NCBI GenBank assembly: GCA_016708955.1 | Contig: JADJES010000001.1 | Location: 682,001-746,000, forward strand | Reading direction: 5' to 3' | DNA: 64,000 nt | DNA from: Nitrosomonas sp. | Lineage (GTDB): Bacteria; Pseudomonadota; Gammaproteobacteria; Burkholderiales; Nitrosomonadaceae | In this document: piece after piece, positions 57,242 through 64,000 of the stretch | Layout of the letters: each line of letters opens with the position of its first letter | How positions within the stretch are numbered: the first letter of the stretch is position 1 | Position numbers and translations under genes: made by a program | Notes under the pieces: generated by a model | Told to the model about the DNA's origin: nothing | Seen by the model: the letters and a program-made list of their open reading frames with translations, nothing else | Database searches by the model: none

Positions 57242-60200
57242 TCAATTTTCTTCCTGAATGACGAAAAGTACCTGTCCGGCAGAGACATAACCGCCTTGTT
57301 TGCAGAATATCTGCCGCACGGTGCCAGTGACTGGCGCGTCTACCGGGAATTCCATTTTCATCGATTCGATTATAATAAGCACCTTGCCTGCATCCACACG
57401 CTCACCTTCTTTGACCAGCAGTTTCCAAACTGTACCCGTTACTTGCGAACTGACAGCTTGTGCGCCCGGTGGCAGATCCAGTTCGCTTTGCGTATCCGCT
57501 TCGTCGAGCATATCTTCACTGACATACTGTGATTGACCATTGGCTTCCCAGCGCTGCCGTTCGGCTTCAAACGCAGCTTGTTGAGTGGCCTTGAATGCGG
57601 TGATGCTGACGGCATGCTGTTGCAAGAAAGCGTTGTATTGTTTCAGGCTCAGAACCGTTTCTTCGGTACGCAATTTGAAGCGCCCGCTAATAAAGTCCTT
57701 ACGCAGCTTGAGCAATTCGCTTTCACTGACCGGATAGAAACGGATTTGATCAAAGAAACGCAATAACCAGGGTTTGCCTTCCTTAAAGTCAGCCGTCTGA
57801 CGGTAGCGGTTCCACATAGGTATTGTACGTCCGACAAATTGATAGCCGCCGGGGCCTTCCATGCCATACACGCATAAATACGCGCCGCCGATACCGACAG
57901 CATTTTCAGGTGTCCAGGTACGTGCCGGATTGTATTTGGTGGTGACCAGGCGGTGACGCGGATCCAGCGGCGTGGCTACGGGCGCGCCCAGATAGACATC
58001 GCCCAATCCCATGACCAAATAGCTGGCTGAAAATACAATATGTTGAACATCCTCGATATGCTCCAATCCATTAATGCGGCGGATAAATTCAATATTGCTG
58101 GGGCACCAGGGGGCATCGCTGCGTACCGATTGCATGTATTTTTCAATGGCCAATCGTGTGGCGGCGTCATCCCAGGATAGAGGCAAGTGGATGATGCGCG
58201 ACGGCACTTCCATGGCATCGATAGCGGGCAGCTTGCTTTCTCCTGCAATCAGAAGATCCAATAAAGTCTCGCGAGACAGCCGGTTGGAATCAAAATGAAT
58301 CTGTAGTGAACGAATACCAGGCGTCAGATCCAGGATGCCAGCCAGCTTCCCGGCTTCGATGCGCTGCTGAAGCCAGGTCATCAAAGCATGCGCGCGAAAG
58401 CGCAAATTCAGATCGAGCACGGGCGGCCCATATTCAATCAATAGATACTTATCGCCGGATTGACGGTAAGTCACTTGTACCTGCCCTGTGTGCTCGGGAA
58501 TGCGATGCAGAACCGGGCTGCCTGGATTTCCGGAATGCGCGCTGGTAATAGGAATTTGATCAACATGAAGCTGCTGAATAAGCAGATTCTGCTGTTTTTC
58601 CAATGCAAGTGCATGCGCCAGCGCGATGGGCAGAAAGCGAACACTGTCACCCGGCTTGAGTTGTCCGGTTTTCCACAATTCCGCATGGGCGATGGTGACC
58701 GGACAGACGAAACCACCCAGGCTAGGACCATCAGGACCCAGGATAATCGGCATATCGCCGGTAAAATCGACAGCGCCAACCGCATAGGCGTTATCGTGAA
58801 TATTCGAGGGATGCAATCCGGCTTCGCCGCCATCGGTTCGCGCCCATTGCGGTTTAGGGCCAATTAAACGGACACCCGTGCGGCTGGAGTTATGATGTAC
58901 TTTCCATTCAGCGGCAAAGAAATGTTCGATATCCGCTTCCGTAAAGAAATCAGGCGCACCATGCGGTCCAACCAATACGGCGATTTCCCAATGATCCGTA
59001 TAACGCGGGATCAATTCCTGTGATAAATGTTGTGAAAGATGAGGCTGAGAGGGTTGTAAGGGCTGAATATGTAATACATCGCCGATGCGCAGCACACGCC
59101 CGGCATGTCCACCGAACTGACCGAGCGTAAAAGTGGATTTGCTGCCCAGATAATCAGGTACCTGGAACCCCCCTTGCACGGCCAAGTAAACCCGGCTGCC
59201 TGATTGCTTGACTCTGCCAAATTGCAATAGTGCACCGGCTTTGACGAAGTGAGATTGCCATTGGGACAATGGTTCACTGTCCAGTAACACATCGATGGGT
59301 GCGCCACAGATTGCGATGATGCTGTCACAATTAAAGCGCAGCGTCGGGCCTGCCAGGGTAATTTCCAGTCCAGCGCTATCTTCAGTATTATTGACCAGCC
59401 GGTTGGCAAGGCGAAAAGCTAAACTATCCATCGGTCCGGAAGGCGGAACGCCGACGTTCCAGTAACCGATTCGCCCGGGATGATCTTGTATCGAGGTTTG
59501 TACGCCCGCATTCAGGACATCGATACTGTGCGGCTGATAATGGAAGCCATTGAGGAATTGCGTATACGGTTGTCCGCTGCGAAACACGGCGCTGTGCAGA
59601 ATTTGCTTGAGATATTCCAAGTTGGTTTCGATACCCTGCAATGCCGTGTCATCCAGTACGCTCAGCAGTTTGGCAATCGCTGTGTCACGATCAGGTGCAT
59701 GCACAATGATTTTTGCCAGCATCGGATCATAAAATGCGGATACTTCAATGCCGCGCTCGACCCAGGTTTCCACACGTGCTGCAGTAGAAAATTCCGCTGC
59801 AGTCAGTATGCCGCTGGAAGGCTGGAAATCTTTGGCAGGATTTTCAGCATAAACCCGTACCTGAATGGACGCGCCATTGGGTCTGATGGTGAAAGAATCG
59901 AGTGAAGGAAGCTCGTCTGCGGCTTGCTGAACCATCCATTCCACCAGATCGATACCGGTGACTTCCTCAGTCACGCCATGTTCAACCTGCAGGCGCGTGT
60001 TGACTTCGAGAAAATAAAATTGACCGCTGGCGGCATCGAAAATATATTCAACAGTTCCGGCGGATTGATAATGAATGGCTTTGCCGAGGCGTACCGCAGT
60101 GTCCAGCAATGCCTGGCGCAAATGCGGCGGGAGGTTGGGAGCGGGTGTTTCTTCGATGACTTTCTGGTTGCGCCGTTGCATGGAACAATCTCGTTCGCCC

Positions 60201-60868
60201 AGTGCAACGACCTGGCCTTTGCCGTCACCAAAAATCTGTACTTCTATATGGCGTGCCCGGTCGACAAATTTTTCCAGGAAAAGACCGGCATCCTTGAAAT
60301 TGTTTTGTGCCAGATTCTTGACCGATTCGTAAGCACCGACCAGCTCATCCTGATTCCAGCACAGGCGCATGCCGATGCCGCCACCGCCAGCAGTGCTTTT
60401 CAGCATGACCGGATAGCCGATATGCTTAGCCTGATGACACGCCGCTTCAAGGTTTTCCAGCAGATCGGTTCCCGGCAGGAGTGGCACCTGATTTTTCAAG
60501 GCCAACGCGCGCGCGGTATGTTTTAATCCAAAGGCGCGCATTTGGCCCGGGGTAGGGCCGATAAAACAAATCCCATGCGCAATACATTGTTCAGCAAAGT
60601 CGGCTTTTTCACTGAGGAAACCGTAGCCAGGGTGAATGGCTTGCGCGCCTGCTTGCTGCGCAATTTCCAATATTTTATCGGCGCGCAGATAACTATCAGC
60701 CGCAATGCCGCTGCCGATACAATAAGTTTCATCCGCTTCGGTTACATGGCGCGATAAGGCGTCAGCTTCTGTATAAACCGCCACACTTTTTACATTCATG
60801 CGGCGCAGCGTACGGATAATACGGCAAGCAATGGCGCCGCGATTGGCAATCAAGACTTTCTCGAACAT
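57242..60868 (-). CDS. guanidine (formerly urea) carboxylase, biotin-dependent
   Basis: This 1208-aa single chain has an N-terminal biotin carboxylase (MFEKVLIANRGAIACRI; STAGGGGIGM ATP loop; VNTRLQVEHGVTEE; about 1-450). A KipA/AHS2 and KipI/AHS1 carboxyltransferase part follows (LNAGVQTSIQDHPGRIGYW; LGQFGGHAGRVLRIGD; PVLDLNLRFRAHALM). A C-terminal biotin carrier domain has ESMKMEFPVD, Lys about 1171. The family was annotated urea carboxylase. Where CgdAB genes and a ykkC riboswitch are present, members carboxylate guanidine to carboxyguanidine with ATP. Context here (two DUF1989 genes, permease, riboswitch) supports guanidine. Allophanate hydrolase is not in the window. Confidence 0.9.
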   Translation of the reverse strand: MFEKVLIANRGAIACRIIRTLRRMNVKSVAVYTEADALSRHVTEADETYCIGSGIAADSYLRADKILEIAQQAGAQAIHPGYGFLSEKADFAEQCIAHGICFIGPTPGQMRAFGLKHTARALALKNQVPLLPGTDLLENLEAACHQAKHIGYPVMLKSTAGGGGIGMRLCWNQDELVGAYESVKNLAQNNFKDAGLFLEKFVDRARHIEVQIFGDGKGQVVALGERDCSMQRRNQKVIEETPAPNLPPHLRQALLDTAVRLGKAIHYQSAGTVEYIFDAASGQFYFLEVNTRLQVEHGVTEEVTGIDLVEWMVQQAADELPSLDSFTIRPNGASIQVRVYAENPAKDFQPSSGILTAAEFSTAARVETWVERGIEVSAFYDPMLAKIIVHAPDRDTAIAKLLSVLDDTALQGIETNLEYLKQILHSAVFRSGQPYTQFLNGFHYQPHSIDVLNAGVQTSIQDHPGRIGYWNVGVPPSGPMDSLAFRLANRLVNNTEDSAGLEITLAGPTLRFNCDSIIAICGAPIDVLLDSEPLSQWQSHFVKAGALLQFGRVKQSGSRVYLAVQGGFQVPDYLGSKSTFTLGQFGGHAGRVLRIGDVLHIQPLQPSQPHLSQHLSQELIPRYTDHWEIAVLVGPHGAPDFFTEADIEHFFAAEWKVHHNSSRTGVRLIGPKPQWARTDGGEAGLHPSNIHDNAYAVGAVDFTGDMPIILGPDGPSLGGFVCPVTIAHAELWKTGQLKPGDSVRFLPIALAHALALEKQQNLLIQQLHVDQIPITSAHSGNPGSPVLHRIPEHTGQVQVTYRQSGDKYLLIEYGPPVLDLNLRFRAHALMTWLQQRIEAGKLAGILDLTPGIRSLQIHFDSNRLSRETLLDLLIAGESKLPAIDAMEVPSRIIHLPLSWDDAATRLAIEKYMQSVRSDAPWCPSNIEFIRRINGLEHIEDVQHIVFSASYLVMGLGDVYLGAPVATPLDPRHRLVTTKYNPARTWTPENAVGIGGAYLCVYGMEGPGGYQFVGRTIPMWNRYRQTADFKEGKPWLLRFFDQIRFYPVSESELLKLRKDFISGRFKLRTEETVLSLKQYNAFLQQHAVSITAFKATQQAAFEAERQRWEANGQSQYVSEDMLDEADTQSELDLPPGAQAVSSQVTGTVWKLLVKEGERVDAGKVLIIIESMKMEFPVDAPVTGTVRQIFCKQGGYVSAGQVLFVIQEEN

Positions 60869-60931
60869 AGCGTTATCCTTTTTCTTGATGAATCATTAGC
60901 TGGGCTCAGTTAATCCAACTCGATTGATTCC

Positions 60932-61597
60932 TTACTGAGAATCCCAGACCAGTAGACGGATCGGCGTCGGGTTATAAGCATTGCAGGGATTGTTCAGTTG
61001 CGGGCAATTCGAAATCAATACCAATACATCCATTTCAGCTCGCATTTCGACGTACTTGCCGGATGCGGAAATGCCATCGACAAATTCCAATCCGCCTGCT
61101 TCAGTTACTGGCACATTCATGAAAAAATTGATGTTGCTCGGCAAATCACGCTTATTCATGCCCAAATGCTGGCAAAGCGGATCATGCGCCAGGGCATGCA
61201 GAAAGTTGTCACGGCAACTGTGCATCGGGAATTTTTCCAGCGCATAGCGTACCGTATTGCTTTCTGCCGCACAGGCGCCGCCCAGTGTGTCGTGGCGCCC
61301 GCAGGTGTCGGCTACGATCGTGAGCATGACATTGCCCAGATTGGAGTAGAGTTTGCTGCCCGTGGTTAAATAGAGTTTATTCTGGGCGCGTATCGTATCC
61401 GTTGCGCTGTAGCGCTCCACAGCATTATTTGCATTGAAAAACAACGTATCAACGGCTTGATTGCCTTCCAGATCGACAATGCGGAAAATTTGTCCTTGCT
61501 TAACGAGTTTGACCCAAGGTTCCCCAGCCGCACAGATTTCATCGATTACGGCGTGATGGGGATCAAGCTGACTTGTAATGAGATAAGACGTATTCAT
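60932..61597 (-). CDS. cgdA: carboxyguanidine deiminase subunit (urea carboxylase-associated family 1, DUF1989)
   Basis: I use the ATG at 61597 (GGAGA upstream), giving 221 aa. The DUF1989 protein has FRIVDLEGNQAVDTLFFN, FPMHSCRDNFLHALA and DLPSNINFFMNVPV. Together with the next gene upstream (4-nt overlap), it forms the two-subunit carboxyguanidine deiminase, which converts carboxyguanidine to allophanate and ammonia. It lies between the permease-side gene and the carboxylase, 64 nt before the latter's start. The assignment of A versus B between the two genes follows the order of older UAAP1/UAAP2 annotations and is uncertain. Confidence 0.85.
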   Translation of the reverse strand: MNTSYLITSQLDPHHAVIDEICAAGEPWVKLVKQGQIFRIVDLEGNQAVDTLFFNANNAVERYSATDTIRAQNKLYLTTGSKLYSNLGNVMLTIVADTCGRHDTLGGACAAESNTVRYALEKFPMHSCRDNFLHALAHDPLCQHLGMNKRDLPSNINFFMNVPVTEAGGLEFVDGISASGKYVEMRAEMDVLVLISNCPQLNNPCNAYNPTPIRLLVWDSQ

Positions 61598-62319
61598 TTT
61601 TCGTCTCCACAATAAAAATGCTGCGTGTTTTTTAATGCACGGGTATTTTCTGCGATATGCAGGCATTCTGCGATAGCTTCCGCAGGCGTGTTAAATACCG
61701 CCAGATTGACTGCGCCAGGCTGGTAAGATGTCTTGGGATCCAGTGGATGCGGTGCGGCTGATAACACCACCAATGTATTCATCACGAAACTCAAATCAAC
61801 ATAATCGCCTGCCTTGCTGTTCCCCGGTTGAAATGCCAGTTCACCGGAGGCATCCGTGGTTACTTTGCTGAAAAAATTGATATTGGAAACAATGTCACGG
61901 ATACCCAATCCCCACTTACCCAATTCGATCAGCATGCCATCCAGTCCACTGCGAGCCATTTGATTACGATGTTCCTGATAGCGCGCAACCCCGTATTTAT
62001 GCCGGATTAAATTGCTGTCACTCAAGCCGCATACCGTGTCGTTCCAACCGGCGGTGTCGGCTGTGATACAACAAAAAATCCGCCCCATGTCGGAATGGCA
62101 GGCATGTCCTTTGGTCAGGCGGAAGGTGTGCTGCGATTTCAGCGTGTCGGCCATATTGTAGCGTTCGAGTTTTTCTTCCTGATTAAAAAACAAAACAGCC
62201 GCATTTGCACCGCCCTGTACATCGGTCAGACGTAACGTTGTGCCACGACGCAGGATGCCAGACCAGTGGCATCCGCCTGGAATGGATTGTTCCCAGATCA
62301 ATGTGTTGGGTTGACTCAT
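61594..62319 (-). CDS. cgdB: carboxyguanidine deiminase subunit (urea carboxylase-associated family 2, DUF1989)
   Basis: This 241-aa DUF1989 protein (MSQPNTLIWEQSIPGG) is a paralogue of the next gene: LRLTDVQGGANAAVLFFN and DIVSNINFFSKVTTD match FRIVDLEGNQAVDTLFFN and DLPSNINFFMNVPV there. The stop overlaps the next start by 4 nt (ATGA), as expected for coupled subunits of one enzyme. The permease lies 25 nt upstream. Confidence 0.85.
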   Translation of the reverse strand: MSQPNTLIWEQSIPGGCHWSGILRRGTTLRLTDVQGGANAAVLFFNQEEKLERYNMADTLKSQHTFRLTKGHACHSDMGRIFCCITADTAGWNDTVCGLSDSNLIRHKYGVARYQEHRNQMARSGLDGMLIELGKWGLGIRDIVSNINFFSKVTTDASGELAFQPGNSKAGDYVDLSFVMNTLVVLSAAPHPLDPKTSYQPGAVNLAVFNTPAEAIAECLHIAENTRALKNTQHFYCGDEK

Positions 62320-62344
62320 GATGAACTCCTTATTGGAAATGATT

Positions 62345-63781
62345 TTACTTAGTATTTATCCATTTTTTGTAAAGGATATACAGCGTAGTGATCGTTAAAA
62401 TGCTCCCTAATACTAGCGGAGTGGCCCACAATTGCCACCAGGGTGCATCCGCTGAAATCGCGTAGGGACGCGGCCAGGCGATATTGATGAGTTCAAATAA
62501 TGACCAGATAAATGCCAGGATATTGATGACCAATCCCCATGCGCCCAGTTTTAATTCGCCCAGCGCGGGATTCCAGCGGCCTGTGAGACGGGCAAACAAT
62601 GCAAAGCCCGTGGTGAACGCGAACATGGCATATAAACCGCCGGTACCAAAGGCGATGATGGTAGCCACGGCGTCGTCATTGAGTCCGAACACCAATCCGC
62701 AACCTGCCAGCAGAACGGTAAAGAGAATCGCATTACGCGGTGTTTTGCTCGCCGTTACCTGACTCAACAGTGCTGGCATATTGCCTTCGCGTGCCATCGA
62801 AAAAACAATGCGCGAGGTGTATTTGACCATGGATGCGCCGCAGGCCAGGAAAGCAGTCATCACAATGGCCAGAAAGGGTTGCTCGAACCAATCGCCAATG
62901 CTGCTGGCGATCAAGGGGGTGACCGGATCGGCCGTATGGCTGGAATTTCTCAATGTGTCATGCTCAAAGGCCAAAATCAGCGCGGCTGAATTGAATAAAA
63001 CGACTGTGCCGACAACCAGTAGCGACATGAAAATTGCACGGGGCACCATGCGTTTCGGTTGATGGGTTTCTTCCGCGGTGGTCGAGCAAGCATCAAAACC
63101 GATAAATGCCCAGCCAGCAATGGCCAGTGCCGCCAGGAAAGCAGCCATTTCACTGGGCGCTGTTCCGGTACCCATGTGCTGGAACAATTCCATGACAGGA
63201 TGCTGACGGAAGAAAAAAAATAATAACAACGCCACGCCGAATGACCCGACGACTTCCGCGTAAACACCCAGTTTGATCACCAGATTGAAAATACTGACAG
63301 GGGCCAGATTGAGCAATGTGCAGATAAGCAGAAATATCGCACCCCAGAGTACCATCATGCCGCCGCCATCACCCGGCGATCCGCAAAAGGTGGCCAGCCA
63401 GAAGCCGCCGGTATAAGCGGTCGTGGTGACCATGGCGATGGTGGAGCAAATATAAATCACGCCGGCATATTGCCCGGCGATCGCGCCGCCGAGTTGCCGC
63501 GCCCATTTATAGGCACCGCCAGCAATCGGGAATTGTGAAGACAGCTCCGCGTAAACAGTCGCCACCAGTAACTGCATGAGCAAACAGACCGCCAGCGCGG
63601 CAAACCAGCCGCCACCGGCGACTACAGTTTGCACACCGATGATGGCATAGAGTCCGGCGACCGGCGAGACAACCGCAAAACCCAGCGTGAAACTATGCCA
63701 TACACTCATGCTGCGGTTAAGTGTATCGCCAGTTACATGGGTTTCTTGGGAAGCAGCGATTTGTTTTGTTGAACCTGACAT
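62345..63781 (-). CDS. APC-superfamily permease, predicted guanidine transporter
   Basis: This 478-aa protein has about 12 membrane helices and amino-acid permease features: SPVAGLYAIIGVQTVVAGGG at helix 1, SSQFPIAGGAYKWARQLGG, and the conserved FIGFDACSTTAEETHQPKR cytoplasmic loop. In this cluster type it was annotated urea carboxylase-related amino acid permease. Its position directly downstream of a guanidine-I riboswitch and with CgdAB suggests guanidine uptake (inference). GGAG stands 7 nt before the ATG at 63781. Confidence 0.88.
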   Translation of the reverse strand: MSGSTKQIAASQETHVTGDTLNRSMSVWHSFTLGFAVVSPVAGLYAIIGVQTVVAGGGWFAALAVCLLMQLLVATVYAELSSQFPIAGGAYKWARQLGGAIAGQYAGVIYICSTIAMVTTTAYTGGFWLATFCGSPGDGGGMMVLWGAIFLLICTLLNLAPVSIFNLVIKLGVYAEVVGSFGVALLLFFFFRQHPVMELFQHMGTGTAPSEMAAFLAALAIAGWAFIGFDACSTTAEETHQPKRMVPRAIFMSLLVVGTVVLFNSAALILAFEHDTLRNSSHTADPVTPLIASSIGDWFEQPFLAIVMTAFLACGASMVKYTSRIVFSMAREGNMPALLSQVTASKTPRNAILFTVLLAGCGLVFGLNDDAVATIIAFGTGGLYAMFAFTTGFALFARLTGRWNPALGELKLGAWGLVINILAFIWSLFELINIAWPRPYAISADAPWWQLWATPLVLGSILTITTLYILYKKWINTK

Positions 63782-63807
63782 AACCAGTCTCCATACAAAA
63801 GGGTTTA

Positions 63808-63855
63808 CCGGGATTGTAATGTACCAAAAAGTACATTACACCTTAACCTCCCGGG
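63808..63855 (-). promoter_or_regulatory. expression platform between riboswitch and permease gene
   Basis: On the minus strand the aptamer's CCGGGA (63849-63854) can pair with TCCCGG (63808-63813), enclosing a perfect 10-bp hairpin TGTAATGTAC/GTACATTACA (63815-63840). When guanidine holds CCCGGGA inside the aptamer, this pairing would be released. No U-run follows, so translational control or rho-dependent control is more likely than intrinsic termination (inference). Confidence 0.55.
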
Positions 63856-63950
63856 CTTTTATCCCTCCGTGGAGCCTCGTTATCACGAGACCGGAAACTC
63901 TTGGACCAGACACCGTTGACTGCACCGGCCGGAACCCTAGTTTCCCATTG
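63847..63950 (-). ncRNA. guanidine-I riboswitch (ykkC)
   Basis: The minus strand has the conserved elements in order: CTAGGGTTCCG (63930-63940), GTGTCTGGTCCAAGAG (about 63900-63915), a variable hairpin GTCTCGTGATAACGAGGC (63873-63890), then ACGGAGGGATAAAAGCC and CGGGAGG (ending about 63847). These match the ykkC class-1 consensus that binds guanidine. It is the 5' leader of the permease-CgdAB-carboxylase operon and normally turns on expression in the presence of guanidine. Confidence 0.93.
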
Positions 63951-63976
63951 AATTACTGCTTTTTGAGTTGCTATGC

Positions 63977-64000
63977 TGCCAATCGTTCAATTGGCATTTT
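63977..64000. terminator. inverted repeat with T-run at the window edge
   Basis: TGCCAAT and ATTGGCA (7 bp) flank a 6-nt loop, followed by TTTT on the plus strand. It could be a terminator or an operator of the guanidine operon; the window edge prevents a decision. Confidence 0.3.

Noticed and set aside
57242..60868. Plain urea carboxylase assignment
   Set aside because: The riboswitch, both DUF1989 subunits and the lack of adjacent allophanate hydrolase point to guanidine; urea remains possible as a side substrate.

Overview
The window looks like a chromosome segment of a betaproteobacterium, most probably a Nitrosomonas-type ammonia oxidiser. This rests on family-level resemblance of the housekeeping proteins (SlmA, HU, PpiD, two-subunit pyruvate carboxylase), the mixed GC content and a PEP-CTERM-like protein. 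No amo, hao or rRNA gene is present, so the genus is inference. Most of the window is ordinary core genome, interrupted by three decayed accessory patches.

Layout. 1-7.6 kb, minus strand: carB (cut by the window edge), carA, and the two subunits of a biotin-dependent pyruvate carboxylase. 7.9-11.8 kb: an orphan nuclease-like ORF, a multiply frameshifted ISNCY-type transposase and a broken 5'-nucleotidase. 12.3-18.7 kb, plus strand: a RoxA-like dihaem c-type lipoprotein, a ubiquitin-like/Mut7-C protein, a secreted Gly/His-rich protein, a PEP-CTERM-like protein and a small lipoprotein; a pyrimidine-dimer glycosylase lies on the minus strand. 18.7-28.2 kb: lspA-ileS-ribF, slmA, and moeB-ctpA-envC-gpmA. 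28.5-34.7 kb: rhodanese-grxC-secB-SH3-gpsA, hup, tRNA-Val, tRNA-Asp, ppiD and fabI. 34.9-41.8 kb: a frameshifted peptide-binding protein with one permease, then a Pat-type protein acetyltransferase beside an HDAC-family deacetylase.

41.8-49 kb is a mobile-element graveyard: IS3 and IS1595-type remnants, a glmS pseudogene with about five frameshifts, a beta-helix protein whose signal peptide is out of frame, and an ISL3 element with perfect inverted repeats and an 8-bp target duplication. 49.3-57.1 kb holds a hotdog thioesterase, a membrane protein, a DUF938 / SDR / DUF1326 / DUF2182 / DUF3422 run, sdaA and tpm.

The clearest functional unit is at 57.2-64 kb on the minus strand. A guanidine-I (ykkC) riboswitch precedes an APC permease, two DUF1989 proteins (formerly urea-carboxylase-associated proteins, now carboxyguanidine deiminase subunits) and a 1208-residue biotin carboxylase formerly called urea carboxylase. 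The riboswitch and gene order indicate guanidine uptake and degradation. In an ammonia oxidiser this would supply ammonium; the allophanate hydrolase needed to finish the pathway is not in the window.
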